A stretch of 64,000 nucleotides of DNA from Gymnorhina tibicen (GCA_013399875.1 VXAZ01006880.1:434001-498000); one strand, 5' to 3'; shown: positions 11,300 through 24,931, counted from the stretch's first letter. Translations and numbers: made by a program. The notes: generated from the letters alone by a model not told the origin.

Positions 11300-12893
11300 C
11301 TGGAAGTCAAATAAAAGGGAAAAGCAGTGGGAGGCTTTTAAACTACTAACTAGACATGGGCAGGGAGGATACTTGGATGAAGCTCCAGGGACTGGAAGTT
11401 CATTACTCAGCTGACAGTCATGTTGTTCATTAACATTAACAGGCAAAACAGTCAGTGGAAGAAGCTAGCACTCCCTGTGTTCTCCCATGCTCCTTCACTG
11501 CAGGATGCTTTGGGAAGTTCCTTCTCAATCCAGTGCTAGTGAGGGAGGGGAGTGGAGTGGTTCAGGGTGGTCTGTTAGCAAAATATCAATCCTCAAGCCT
11601 TCAAGTTGCTTCCAACCGTAACAGGCGGCTGCTGCCATGTGATGATTACTATGGGTAGTGCATACACCAAAAGTGTTGCCTCAGCTGGCAGGGTTATCAA
11701 AAAGGCTAATGGTGAGGGATTTTTCTCCAAGTGCTAGATTAAATCATGGTGCGAAAAACATGCTGTTATTACTTAACATATTTTGTATGTAAAATTGTGA
11801 TTTCAGTCTTCAGGATTTATAAGAACAGCTCCTGTTTTGTGCCCAGGGTCCATTGTGACTCTGGTGGAAATTAGGCATATTAAAGTTTTTCTGTGAAATA
11901 AGGGCTGTTATCCAGGGGAATGAAAGAAAGGTAAAATGAAGTCTTCATCTAGGGAGTAGGCTGTGGTCTTTCTTTAATGCTTCAGGTTTCTCCTGAAGAT
12001 CACAACTTTTCCTTATTTCTAAAGGAGGTGTCACACCACAGACCTGTTCATACAAGCAAGGTTTTTATGTAGCTGTGGGTGGTTTTGTTTGTCCATGTCT
12101 GCTTTTAGACATTAAATAAACCAAGAACTGTAGAAAATCAGGGAGAAACATGGGGTTGGGTTGAGTTTTTTTGGAGAGTTTTTTTGGAGGAGGGAAGGAT
12201 CCCTTTTTATATTTTTTGCCTCGGTTCAAGCTACTACTAAAAGAATGCTACAGCCTTTGAGACAGCCTCACCTTCTTAAAGTCTTTTCTGGAGTCTGGTT
12301 TGGAACAAAGTGACCTCTGGCTGGCTTGGTGTTGCAGTATTACTGACAGGCCTTTCTATCACTGCCTGCCCCCCATGCTCCCTGGAAGTTGTTCATAATC
12401 TGCCTTTGATCCATGCTGACTCTTACTTATAAAGTACACAGGTTAAATTAATTGAGTGTTACTGATTTATATTTACCAAAATTTAATCATTACCCACCCA
12501 TCTCCATTACTGACAAGATAAATAGTTGCTAGCTAAAGCTTTAATTTCCTTGGAGTACCATTTTTCTTGAAATGAGTTTGCAAGCTGGTGTTCATCATGT
12601 GTCCTCTGACACCTTCCCAGGAAATTGGTGCCTGGCTGCACCATCTGTGTGAGATGGGCTGTGGCTGAGGCCACTCACACAGGTAAAATTGTAATGAGTT
12701 AGAAATGCTCTGCAGGACAGCATCCACATCTATGTGTTGGTAGGCTTCCTGCTGTGTGGAGTGAGGGTGGGTCAGGTGAAGGCCAAATAAGATGGATTTG
12801 TCTGTGCTGGAAAGGCTTTAATGGCTAACATTTTTTAGCACTGGGGTAGATCACAATGTCTGTAATGTGTGTGTGTAAGCCTAAAGGACTCAC

Positions 12894-13020
12894 CTCCTGT
12901 CCCAGCAAAGAAGTGCCCCTGTATGTTGTCACTGGGCCAACTTAGTAGTTTATGAATGCTTCCTTTAGAGAGAACAGTAATGCAAACCAGCTGGGACAGT
13001 ATCTCATCTTGCAGAAGAGC
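12894..13020 (-). CDS. candidate internal exon, unknown gene
   Basis: On the minus strand a pyrimidine-rich acceptor (GGTTTCCCTTGCTCTAAG) ends at 13021 and a good donor (CAGGAG|GTGAGT) lies at 12894/12893. The 127-nt interval between them is open in one frame for 42 codons plus one base (phase 0 in, 1 out). The peptide begins ALLQDEILSQLVCITVLSKG and looks helical. The faint likeness of its start to 'DEIYCQL' segments of MyTH4 domains is too weak to name a family. Its outgoing phase does not fit the incoming phase of the exon at 11299, so the two are not adjacent exons. Confidence 0.2.
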
Positions 13021-15644
13021 CTTAGAGCAAGGGAAACCAAGGGTGCAGAGGGTGCCTCATGCTGATCTGTGGTCAGAGCTGTGGAGCTGCCAAAGTGGAG
13101 CCAGGTCACAGCTGAAGCTGGAGTCAGATGGAACTTGTACATAAATCTCTCTGATTTCATGCTCAGTGTCTGCAGTGTCTCTTGAGAAAGGGAAAAATGT
13201 TCATGTTTTCTCCCTCTATCAGTCACTTCAGAGGGATGTTAATGGACTATTGGGATGATTCTTGGCTCATTTAAATCATTCTGCCTTCTATCTTGAGTAT
13301 TGCCAGTCCCTCAGGATACTTGACACCAATGCTGCTTGGAAAAAAGAGTATCTGTTTGGAAGCCATCCTGCTGGCATACCATCTGTTAGAAGTTTATGGT
13401 TTCCTTTGCTTGGCAACTTGGGACACCTGTGTGAAAACACGTGGCTTTTGATTTTTATCTCTTGCTGCTATTTATGCTTGTTATGTCACAAGCTGATTGC
13501 TCAAGAGATAGTTGTGCTGTCCAAAGTGGAGGATGCAGTACCTAGGAAGTGTAGTGATTGGCACTCTAGAAGCATCATGACACTTAGGGTGAGAAAGGCA
13601 GGTGAGGATCAGGGGAAAATCATTCATTTCCATGCACCAAACCCCAAATACGTGTGAAATGGGATTTTATTTTGTTTTGTGACTGTCTGGTAAATGAAGT
13701 TTAGAAGGGCTCTTCAGAAGTGGGATGAGTACCATGAAGTCAAAAACCCTTGAGGTAGTAGTAATTGGTGGTATGGCAAGGGGGCATTCACCTGCATCAG
13801 AAGGAATTCTGTTAGTGTCAAACAAGGTGCATCCAAAAAAACCCAGATTGTTGGTTCTGTTGTTGGAAGCCATCAGTGCCCTCAGGAGGTGATCTCTTTT
13901 CCTGCCTCTCATTGTCTCCGGTGGTACAGTTAGCTTAGCCTGGTCTTTGCCCCACACTCACTTTGGAAAGCTTCTGTACCAACACCGATTACCTCCATCT
14001 GTGCTGTGATACACCCCTGGAAGGTTGAAACCATGGGTGGCTACGGCATCTACACCACTTCTTTGTTTCCACTGGGAGTGGAGGTAAGAACCAAAGTGCC
14101 TGAAAGCAGATGATGCCTGTTTGGTGTAGCAGCTTCTTGTTCCTGGTGGGCCATGGTAGAAGGATAAAGCAAAAATAGCAGCATGTTGATATAAAAATCC
14201 AGTAGTCTTGTTAATACGTGGTCTGGATTACTGGGCAGAAACACAAAGAAGACCTTCAGCATTCTTCCTGCTCTTCCGTGTGGGAACAAGAGGGAGTTTG
14301 TCAAGATCTGTGAGGGGCTAGATTTGGCAAGGAGCTTTAACTTAAGTGTCACATCTCCCAGCTTTGGAATTATTAGGCAACTACTGTAATACCAAATGCT
14401 CATCTGATTTAGGGCCTAAGCTTCCCCTGTTATGTGTGAGAAGTTACTGCCTGAGAGGGTGATTTAGGAAACCCAGAATGTGGATCCATGAGGTTGACAG
14501 ATGCTTAGGAGAAATATATCGTTTAAGCTTTATCCTTTGTCTTCCAGCCCAAGGAGAATACCTGTTTCATCTTGGGAAATACAGCAATGAATCTTCTCCC
14601 TTTTTTGTATTCCAACTAATTATTTATGCAGAGGCGAGGGGATACAGAGATTTTGAGTCCTGCCCCAGAAGGGCCAGCAGACTAAGAGCTGGATCACTTC
14701 CCTTGAGAGGACCTGGCCTCAGGTCTGTCAAACAGACAGCATCACTGAGCCTGACCCCTTTTAGAATGGTGATGGCTATGAAAGAAAGGCAATCATGAAA
14801 GCATTGTTTACATTTGTTTTACATGTGGCTTGTCTGTGGCAAAGGCAAAAGAATGCCTCAGTGGATGAATTAGATGGGAAACAATGCACAAGGCTGCTGC
14901 CAGGCTCCTTGGTCTCTGAGACTTAGGCAGTCTCCTTGCTAGAGAAGGGAAAAAGAATATCTAGAGTATTTTGTTGGTAGACACTAAAATGTCTTTAGGA
15001 TTAGATGGGAGTTGAGGATTGACATTTTGGAAGTCAGCATTTGAATCAAGGTTTAGTTATCTAAGCCTCCCTCTAGCAAGGTGTCAGGACATTTTTTGGA
15101 TTCTGTTCTGTTAAATGCTGTAGATGAAATCAGAAAATGCTCCTGGAAAACAGCTCCGTTAGACTTTTCCTGAACTCTTTCATTTGCCAGCAAGCTGCTG
15201 CCTCTCAAATAAGAGCAACAATATTTTTTCAGGGATATTTTGAAGCAAATTAAACAAATATTAAATAGGTATTCCTAAAGTGCCTCACACTTCACATTTT
15301 CTCTCCTGAAGCATGAATCCTCGATTGCTTCCTTAATTAGTATTTTTAAAATCTTTCTACATTCCCATTTATAAATAAATCAAAATAGATATTCAGAGTA
15401 TTAATTTATCAGGCACTCCATGTGCACCCTAGAAAAGCAAATTTAACACCTGTGCATGCAAGGAATGAGTGCCCCCCACAAAATCCTGAGCCACTGACTT
15501 TGCTGGTGGCAGTGGAGCATCCAGGAACATCTCCCATAGCCCAGCTTCATTAGCAAGGATACAAAAGAGCCATGAGAAAAATGAATTGCCTGTGCAATTA
15601 CATTTAATTTTCTTTCTAGAAGGTTTCCCAGTTCACTTGGCAGC

Positions 15645-15674
15645 TATTCTTTCTTCTTTTTTTTTTTTCTTTTG
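15645..15674 (+). repeat. polypyrimidine tract
   Basis: A T/C-only run with a stretch of about a dozen T residues. On the minus strand it produces the lysine-rich end of an open frame that is probably not coding. Confidence 0.7.
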
Positions 15675-18375
15675 CCAATTCATGCTTTCTTTCATTTTTT
15701 TCCCATTCTTTCTTGGTCCTTTTGACTGAACAAAAGCAGTCCCACAAGGGCAGGCTAATGTATTCATAGTTTTGCTGCAACTTGGCTGATAAAATAAGCT
15801 GAAAAAAATTGCTGCCTCCTGTTGTTTACTGAGAATCTTTGTTGTGCTTTGTAGAGTTGAAATGAGTGCTGTCTCGTGCCCTCTGCTCCCCATCCTGACA
15901 GAACAGAGCCTGTTGTGTGGAACCTGTTCAGGCTGGAGATGGTAGGAAGGCTAAAGTTCAAGTTCACAGACCCAAAAGTAAGTTACAGAAATGATTGCTT
16001 GTTTGAGCATTCGCTTGCTTGCTGCTTCCTTTCATTCTCCTTGATCTAAGTGCAGTGTATTGTTAATGCCTATCTGAACATTGCATTAAACTCTAATTAG
16101 GCCTGCCAATCAAAAAAACTCAGAAAGCAGCCTTCTAATGTGCCTAGTACTAAGTTGTATTTTCACCCACAGTCTTCTGACTATGAACATGTAATGGGTT
16201 TGTGAGGGTTTGTTGTTTCATGTTTTGTTTGTTCATTTTCCTCTGAACTGCAGACAAATACTTAATGAACTTATACCCCAATGTTTACCTTAATGGCTAG
16301 ATTTCATTATGAAATGGCTTTGAACAAGCATCACGTGAAAGGTCCAGGCCTTACCAGGCTGTAGCTAAGGTCACACTGGAGGATCACAGAGAACTCAAAA
16401 GCTGTTCTTAGCTCTTCATGCAGTGTCAGAAAACATTCCAGTGCTAACATGGTTGGGACAGGCGAATATGACAAATCATTCCGTAAGGTCTTTTTGTAAA
16501 TAAGAGAGTATTGGAGTACTGGATTCTCTACCTGATACTGGAGCAAGAGCCACCAATAGCTACAGTTAGTGTAAATCCTAATTTGCTAACCAAAATCCAG
16601 AAGTGGAAGTATCAAATGATGTGACTTTGGACCTTCCACTGAGGCATCAGGGGAGAGGAAGCTGGAGGTCAAAGCCACCATCTAGTAGTACCATTTTATA
16701 AACAATCCTAAAAGAAGAGAGGTGGTTCCTAGTCCCCAACATATCTGTCAAATAAAGCATATTGGTAGGCTTGAGATTATAATATTTGGTACAAGATTTT
16801 CATGACTATAAGGAAAAACAAATAGGGATCACACATTACCAAAAAAGTCCCAAACCTCAAAGTCAGTAATTTCCTTTCAGAAAGACACCAGAAGCTTAGT
16901 TGCCTTATTTTGAGAAAAACTGAACAGGATAAAATAATGGCATAAACCAGAGACTAGAGTGAGACTAGCCAAGTTACCCCAATAGGTCTTTCCCATCTCT
17001 AGCACTTGGCACCTATTTTCCTGTGGAGCATAATGGTGGTTTCTGCCCTTTGGAACTGCTGAGTCTCATACTTCAGTGCTTGTGAAGTTTGCATCAAGTG
17101 TGGAAGTGGTATAGCAGTTGCAAACCAAAGCTAGGCATCTGAAAGGCCGTGGAGGAAAGTTGAGTCTGAAAACCTGCTGCTCCTAGATAGGTTATCCTGG
17201 CTTATGGACCTTAATAAGAGATCTCAGACTAATTAAACTTTAATACTATAGTTGGGGAAGGCTGACAGCTCTGCTCTAGCCTGACCCATTTCTCAATGTG
17301 CTTCTGTGCCTGTCTGAATTTTTTCCCCTTCCTTCCCCTGCTGTAATCCTTATGGAACATCTGCCCCAGCCAGGAACAAATGGGCACTTGTTCTCTGGAC
17401 GCCTCGTCCTTGTGGGTACTCTCAGGTCCTGAAATCCTTCCACCCTTTGCTCCTCTGCCACTTCCCCCCCACAACTCCGTAAGACTTGATTAAGCCAAAT
17501 GCTGAGATCCCGCAGGTGCTGTAGTTATTTTTAGCATTAATGTTAGAGCTCTGCAAAGGGTAGAGGAAGATTTATGATTTTGTCTCCTACAAATCTCGTG
17601 GCTTTTCCTTTCTCTTCTACAACTTGGATGGATTCCAACATCCCCCCAAATACTCCAAATTGCCTTTTATTTCTTTAATTAAAGAGCTGTGAAAGCCAGC
17701 AGTTTTGCCTCATGACTGTGGGGCAGAGTGGGTCCCTCGTCCCTTCTGAAGTTCAGGATGTTGAGCTCTTGTCTGCAGACATTGCAAATCTTCATCCTGG
17801 AAAGAGCCTTTTTAGCACTTTCTGTGGTGAGCTGGGAGAAGAAAGGTTGCTTAAGCATCTGGAAACCTAAACACAACTTTCATAGTGGATGCTTGCACTA
17901 TTTTCTACTTCAGTGTTTTCATCCACTCTTCCATTTCTTCCTGCAGCTGACATATTTGTGCTTGACTTCAGCAAGTTCTGAGTTTGTACTTGTGCAACAG
18001 TGGGGAAAGACCTTTTCTCATTAAGAAATGTCAAGAATTAATTTGTGTCTCTCTTTGCTTGTGCCTTGAATGTTACTCTCCTTCTTGGGCTCCACACATT
18101 CAAACCTGGCCATGGTGTTTCAGCATGACCAGGATACAGCTCTCTCCATGGATTTTTTCCCCAAGCCAGGCATGCCATAGACCATAGCTGTTTCCTGGTA
18201 TGCCTAAGTCTTACATCCCAAACCCATGTTTACACCCTACTTAAAATGAATTTAATGCATCAGGGAGCCAGATGTAATTACCATATATTTTCCAGCACGT
18301 ATTTAGCCATGCAGGTGGGCCCACTTGTGCCAGCTGGGAGCTGCTGTTTTCCATGTGTCCTCCTCTGGCTTGCAG

Positions 18376-18392
18376 TCCTCCTCCTCCTCCTC
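18376..18392 (+). repeat. short (TCC)n microsatellite
   Basis: About five perfect copies of TCC. Its only effect on reading frames is to extend short leucine- or serine-rich chance frames. Confidence 0.75.
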
Positions 18393-20774
18393 ATACACAG
18401 GGAAAGCTACATTCCTGGATTGTGGGGGCACAGAATGTAACTTGATGAAGAATCAGGAAAAGTTATTGCTATCTAAATTATTCTGCTTTTCCAAAAGCAA
18501 AATTTCTCTTTGGTGCAACATTTCCTAAAACCTCGATGATTATCAGCAATGCCTAGCAATGTGCCTTTGCAGCAATGCTGTAGGCTTTGGGAGGTTTGGG
18601 GGGTTTTGTGGCTCTGGACACAGGAGTAGTTGCTGTGTTAGAGCACTCCTCCCTCCACTGAGCAAGGTTTGCAGCGTGGCTGTGCTGTAGTGCCAGCCAT
18701 TGCAGGACTAACCAGCTAGGGGTGTCTCCAATTATACATTTCCTCATACAAACATGAAATCAATATGCTGAAGCAATTAACTAGACTTCATAAACTTCAG
18801 CTGGCAAGCTTTCTGGAGTCTGTTCAAAAAGGCAGCTGGGTTGGCTGAGAGGGAAGTAAGCTCAGGGCATTTCTTTTGTATAACTGGTGAGGAGGACACA
18901 GGCAAGCCAAAAGGGGAGAAGATTTAACTACCTTGTTTCAACCTCAAGTTGAAAAAAAATTAAAAAAAAATTTCAAAGATAACCTCTATATTTTCAGTGT
19001 TATCAGGGGAGAAATTAATCTTTTCAACATCTGAGTAGGATTAAAAATTTGTTCTTACTTCCTACCATCATCAGCACCTCTTTTTGTTAGGAATCAGTGA
19101 GTTAATTCTGGTAACTTCTGGTTTTGAAAATTGTGGTTCTTTTGCCTGAAGAGCTGAATGAGATGACTACTTTTTTGACAAGCAGACCAAAGCTGTCAGG
19201 CTCCTTTTCCCTGTAGGTGACTGTACTTCATATTCCTGGTGCCAGATAGTATTTGACATTTAATTTAGGACCCTCAGTGCCTGCATATAAAGCTTTACTA
19301 TGATAATAGTGATAAAGTATCTGAGTGTTGGATTTGACAGTCTTTTCCTTATCCTGGTACATCCCCATGCCCAGTTTGGGCTGAAAGATCTGACTTGAAT
19401 TAAGGAGAGGAGGAGACTTAACCCTGAATATTTTTTTAATGAATTGAGAAGGCCTTACTTGAAGATAAATATCTAAATATGAATCTTATTCTGGCTATGA
19501 GATCTTTCACTGGCTCACTCCTAAGATGGCAGGCAGAATTTATTCAGAGGAGAAGGAGAAGGGTGAGGGATAGGGTCAGCAGAAGGACCTTCTGCATGTA
19601 ATTCATCCAATTACTCATTGTCTTACAAAATAGCACATATTGTATCGATCAGTAGTGCATTTCCCATAGAAAAAAAATAGTGCTAATAGTATCCACAAGG
19701 CTGTGTTTGTACTGAGGAGGAGATAACTGGATTTTTTTCTGAAGTCATGTTTAGCTGCATCTGCGTTGAGGGTGCTTTAGTCTGTCCTGCAGGGGGAAGT
19801 AGGTCAGGTCAGTAGCTCTCAGAAGCAGAGGTCAGTGATGCCATGGCAGCTTGTCCCCTTTGGGGAGCAGGGCCTGCACTGTTCTGGAGGGCATAACAGA
19901 GGAGCAAATGACAGGGACAATATGTCTGTCTTTCATCAGCAGACAAACTTGGCAAGAGCTGAGGTGGTAATGCTGGGGCCCAGGCTGTGTCAAGTCAGTG
20001 GTGTGTTGTCCTTGCAGTTCCCCTCCCTGGTGCACTTCCACAGGCTCTCTGCAGCAGCAAGAGTTGAAGACTGTGGTGCCGGTGCCTTAGGATCTTAAAC
20101 ACATGTTATTTTTATGCCTAACATACACGTGGTAGCTGTCCTGCCCTCTGACTGCAGAAGGCTGACTTACTCAGTGGTCTTTTAGTTGTGCAAAAGGTGG
20201 CACAGAAACAATCCTTGTCTCAAGAGATATAGGAAGATAGTGGAAACTGAGCTCATTTCTTTTCTCCTTTTGCCTTCCACCATTTAAAATGCCCTTTTAC
20301 TGGGATCAACACCAATGCTTTGTCACTTGTGTTAGCTGAGTGGTGAGAAAAAGCTGTGGTGAATCATGCTTTTAATGTGCAGATTAAAATATTATTCATT
20401 AGTGTGTTGGAGACAGTCCTGGTAGAAAGCAACTGGGAGGTAAATTCCTACAGGAAGATAAAAATTGTTTTACTGAGTGTCTGGAATCTAACATGCTTCC
20501 CATGAAGAAGTTATGTACCCGGTCCTACCGCAGGGACTAGAAAGAGTAGATGGATAGAGTTGGAAGTATTTTAATTTAAAGTGGGAAGGCATGGCACAGT
20601 ATGGGGGAATGGATTTTCTCTGAGCAGAGCAAAAATTCTACATCAGGCTTTCAAAATAGTGCCTGCCTGCATGAAGGCCCCTAGTTCCTTGTGTCACTTC
20701 CAACCACCCACTTGCTCTGTAATTGTGTGGAGTGCACTTGTTTCTCTCCAGCTCTTAGCAGTTGATAAGATTGC

Positions 20775-20850
20775 TAAACACCCAAAATACCCAAAACTCA
20801 AAATAAAACAAGCAAACAAACAAAAAACCCCCAAACAAACCCCACTAAAA
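20775..20850 (+). repeat. A/C-rich low-complexity tract
   Basis: A run dominated by A and C with CAAA/AAAC/CCCAAA motifs and almost no G. It resembles degenerate simple repeat or a decayed A-rich tail, but no SINE or LINE body is recognisable beside it. Confidence 0.6.
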
Positions 20851-21544
20851 GGGTCCTGTTATTCTCGGAGAATCCTGTGGCTACTTTAGGATATGTGTGA
20901 TGGGAAAGTTGTGTAGTTGTTTAAGATGTGGTTAAAGCACAGGGAAGAGACAGCTCACACAGAGGAGCTGAAAGTTCCCTGGTGAAACTTAGCTCCAGTG
21001 CGTACCCGTATTCTTGGGACTGAAAACAACCAGCGGAGACTAGCCAGGATCCCCACTGCCAGTCCACTTCATAAACAGACTGCAAACATGCAGCTTTTTT
21101 GTACATTTTTTCTGTCAGTGTTGCTTAGCCTGCATTTCAGGGCTTTTAATATCTCAGCAGATAGACTTGTCTGAGGGATGACTGGCAGGTCTTGCCTTGC
21201 CTTGCTCAAACCTCACTCAGGAGTTGGTTTTAAGCCACCATCACCTTTCTGCAGAAGCTGTTGTGTTGCATACTTTGCAGTGCTACGGCGGAATAGCTCT
21301 TGACCATGGCTCAGGCTTTTACAGAAGCCACACCTCTGTGATAGCAGGAGAGGGTCTAGTGAGAGCAGGAGCTGAGGCAGTGGGGCTCGCAGGGGGCTGT
21401 CTGCAGCAGGTGGTAGCCACTGCCACATCCATCCCACTGGTGCTGCCAGAGCAGAACATAGAAACCCACAAAAAATTCAGACGGAAAGATGTTCCAGGAA
21501 GCATGGAAGTCTGCCCTTAGGGCAGGATGATTTGTGAAAGAGAT

Positions 21545-21790
21545 ATTTGTCTAACCTTGTAATGCTAAACCTTCAGTGGTGGTACTCCACAGCCTCTTTG
21601 GGAAGTCAGTCCAAGTCTGTTACTACCTTGAGCATTAGAAAGCCTTTCCTAATATCTTTTTAAAAATATTCCTTGCTGTAATTTAAACCTGCTATTATTA
21701 GCTCTTGAGTATTCCTACCACTACCACCTTCCATTTTTCATTAAGAATAACTATTGCAAGTACTTATTCCTTATTAATAAGTGGCTTGTT
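21545..21790 (-). mobile_element. CR1: old CR1 LINE 3' fragment
   Basis: The plus strand reads TTGTCTAACCTTGTAATGC, then GGTACTCCACAGCCTCTTTG, then AGAAAGCCTTTCCTAATATC. This is the reverse complement of the CR1 3' region ('..GATATTAGGAAAAA..CTTCC', '..GAGGTTGTGGA..'). The copy is on the minus strand, degenerate and lacks a coding domain. Its upper limit is uncertain because similarity fades in the AT-rich stretch after about 21735. Confidence 0.75.
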
Positions 21791-23099
21791 CAGTGTTCCC
21801 ACTTGCAAAAGTGCTTCACACCAGAAGCTCTAACATGAATTTCAGATTAATTCATTAAATAAAGTGGGGGGAGGGTTGGCGGGATCTGGCTGAAGCGATC
21901 TAGAATAATTAGCTGTGCTATTAGTATTTCAGGCACATAGAAGCACTATATGATAGTGCCATTTATGAAATGACAAAGCAGAAAGATGACATTTGCCAGT
22001 TTTTGGTGGAATTGCACAGACTGCTGTAAGAATTTTCCTTGCCTGAGTGAGACAGCCAAAAGGAGGTGGAGGGGCTGATGAGTTGCAGGAAGAGGAAGCA
22101 CTGGAAGGGTTACCTTACCTCAGGAACCATAAATGGATCTTAGTTCAACCATCAATGGTAAAAGAAGTCATCAGAGTTCTGGCTATTTGAGAAGCTTCAG
22201 CAGGGAAAGCATCTCACTTTTTAGTGAACCTAAGAGTAAGTTACAGGAAAATAGACTGGAAATTGGGGAACAAAGGTTAAGTGCCATAAAAGACTAAATA
22301 CACTAAAAGCTGGTCCAAAGAAGCAGGAGATATGAAAATAGTTGTAAAGAGATGCTCAGGACACAGAAATATAGGGACTGTGGGAAAGATTCTGGAGAGT
22401 TTCTCACTACCAGACCAGGAGCCCATGCTTTTGTTGCAGCTGTCGTACAGCAGAGCAGGGAGCAGCAGGGATTAGGTACAGCTAATCCCACACTGCATGG
22501 GTTTGGCATGTGCATGTCAATGTTTTGAGTGTTAATTATGACTGGGCAGCATCACACTAGAGGCCTGCTGGGCAGAGTTGCTCTTAGACCATGTGTTTCT
22601 TTATCGTTTCCTTACTGAGGTTTTTTTATTTCACAGCAGAAATAATGGTTTGGGATGTTAAATAAATAGATATGCTCTAGCAAGACACGAAGTGTCAGCT
22701 GAATATGTAGAAAATTAAGAACTCTTCAGCTGTGTTGAAAAAGGACTGTTGTTCATTATCCTTGCTTTATCCTGGCCAATCTACCTGGCCACTCCAAGCA
22801 AACGGCCATCAAAAGGTAAAGGGCACATTGTGCTGAGGAGATGCTAAGCTGTTGTCAGAGACGTGTTTCTGAGAGAACTGAACTGTATATTAAACAGATG
22901 AACTTGGATATATGCAAAAGACTCTTCCTGAAATTGCTGAGAGGGGAAAATGTGGTTTTAATTGCCTGCTTTTTACACTCATGAGTGTCTGGACCAGGAA
23001 CAGAGAAGTGTGTTTGTCCTATCCTGTCAGCTGCCTGAAAGAGCAGGTGGGCTAGCTCTGCCCTCTCTCAAGGACTGCACAAGGTGCAAAGCAACAGAG

Positions 23100-23175
23100 G
23101 TGTGAGAGCCAGGAGACATGAACTCCGTATCTTGTCAGCCATAAACTTGATCTGACCCTGGACAAATCACCATAC
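23100..23175 (+). repeat. MIR-like core-SINE remnant
   Basis: The order GAGAGCCAGGAGACATGAAC, then CCCTGGACAAATCAC matches the MIR-type layout 'GAGTCAGGAGACCTGGGTTC ... ACCTTGGGCAAGTCAC'. Only the core region is visible and similarity is moderate. Confidence 0.35.
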
Positions 23176-23358
23176 CAGGTGCCTGGGTCCTGTTCAGCCG
23201 CTCGGCGCTGGTCGTGTCACAGCACCGCTGCTGTTGGGGGGGCCTGTGGATGAGTCCTCTTTAGTCCTGCAGTTGCTTAGTGCAGCTGCTCTGTGTCTCA
23301 CTCCTTGTATTATGTGACTGTTGTTCTCAAGTGAAAGATTTCCTTTTGTAAAGTACAG

Positions 23359-23501
23359 TGGCTGAAGTCTTACATCGTTGCATCTTAGAGATCCGTGAAA
23401 TTGAGTATAAGCCTCCCTTTGAACAGCCAGATTTTTTTAAAAGCCTAGTAGAACTATTAGAGCTATGTTTAAAAATACCCAAAACAAACCACAAAAACAA
23501 G
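23359..23501 (+). CDS. candidate internal coding exon, unknown gene
   Basis: The acceptor (TTTCCTTTTGTAAAGTACAG) ends at 23358. The donor is perfect (AACAAG|GTAAGT) at 23501/23502. The 143-nt interval is open in one frame: two bases, then 47 codons (phase 1 in, 0 out). The peptide reads AEVLHRCILEIREIEYKPPF at its start and SLVELLELCLKIPK further on. The pattern of leucine, acidic and basic residues suggests an amphipathic alpha-helical segment, as in armadillo/HEAT-like proteins, but no family can be named. The exon at 31510 could follow it in phase. This is the best-supported single exon call in the window by splice quality and composition. Confidence 0.35.
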
Positions 23502-24019
23502 GTAAGTCAACTGTCCATCTGCATTTTCCTCTTTGAGCACCCAACAAGTGTACTGCAGGGGTGGTTTGAGAGCAAAGCAGAATTTGATGTCCTGATCGCT
23601 TGCTGGTGCTGCTATGTTTTCATTAAGGCTTTAGCGTGTTCTCATGGCTTTTGGACAAAGGCTGAGCTCTTTCTCCCCTCATTAATTCCCTTGTCCACTG
23701 AGGGGCTAAGATTCCTTTGACAATTTTATTTGGTACGTGTGGAGACTGTTGACCAGGGTGGATGTGGCGTTTAGTGTCGCAAGTGGATTAAAATATCTCT
23801 GTTGTTATCCAGAGAGCAGGAAGGGGACTCTTGGCTGCAAGGGGGAGTACTCCTTCACAGCAGACAGTTTTGCCCAATGGGGGATTCCCAGCATGGGTGA
23901 TGAGCAATGCCAGGTATGGATCTGGTGGAGAAGGGGAATCTCCTCACCTGCTGCTGGCATCTGCTTCAGTGGTGGGGCACAGAACTGCTTCAGCAGGACA
24001 GACCCAGCTCTTCCAAACA

Positions 24020-24040
24020 TTTATTTTATTTTATTTTTAC
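24020..24040 (+). repeat. short (TTTTA)n repeat
   Basis: About four copies of an ATTTT-type unit; a minor microsatellite. Confidence 0.7.
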
Positions 24041-24917
24041 ATTCAGTTATTACTTGAAAAGCTGCCATTGTTTTCTGAAGAACACAAGCAAGAGAAAGCA
24101 AGTTGCTTAGCTTTATTCTTTTTTCTTCTTATAAAGCAATAAAACTTGGAAGGTACTTTAAGTAGAAAAAAGGTGCTTCACTAGCTTGAGGGCTTTCCTC
24201 CATGACATGGAATAGATGGATCCTTTCCAGGAAGGCATCAGTGCCAGACTTTTCCTAACAAAGATTGGGTTTATCTCTCATTCTGGAAAGTCCCATTTAG
24301 GCAGCATAAGTGGGAAGACTGCCTGCTTTCTTTCTGTGCATTTTGTTGTAGGTGTGAGTACTCTCTAATTTTCCAAGGCAGTGCTGAATTTAACCATGCA
24401 ACAGTTGGTGAGTAATGTGGCAGTCAAAAGTTGTTGAAAGTTACAGTAGTTTTGCAGTAGTGTTGGAAGTAGGTAGCTCTAAAGTGTAAGACATGGTGCT
24501 GTCACATTGCTGCCAATTCCGTGATTTCTCAGGAAGCTGCATACAGTGCTTCCTTCAAGAGACAGACATTAAATTTAAATTCAAATTGGAAATGCGTAGT
24601 TATTCAGCTATCCCTGTGTGCAGAGAAAATGTGCAGGTATGTGCTACACGAGCATCTGCAGTTCCAAAAACAATTAGCTGATGAGCAGATACCCAGTGAG
24701 TGCCACTGAGAAATACCTCCACCTGACTCTTGTCTCTACTTATTTTTTTCATTCTCCTGAATGAATGAAGAGAAAAGCTGGACTGAAAATAGTGTAAAGA
24801 TTGCAAATTCTCTCAAGGCATGGCCCTTACTTATAGTAATCAGGTTTTATTTTGGGAAGAGCTCTGTGCAGAGGGTATTTTTGGCACTTGGTTCCAGTTA
24901 CCTAATTAAACTTCTCA

Positions 24918-24931
24918 AAACAACAACAACA
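24918..24931 (+). repeat. short (CAA)n repeat
   Basis: About four to five CAA units within an otherwise unique AT-rich stretch. Confidence 0.7.

Larger units (their letters stand above)
11300..21544. other. unique non-coding sequence, intron or intergenic
   Basis: About 10 kb without a recognisable repeat or gene. Splice-bounded candidates are rare: the minus-strand one at 12894-13020 and a plus-strand acceptor near 14547 (CTTTGTCTTCCAG) followed by a long open stretch. The interval 15.2-15.45 kb is AT-rich with TAATTAG-type motifs. Low-complexity pieces lie at 15645-15674, 18376-18392 and 20775-20850. Confidence 0.55.
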
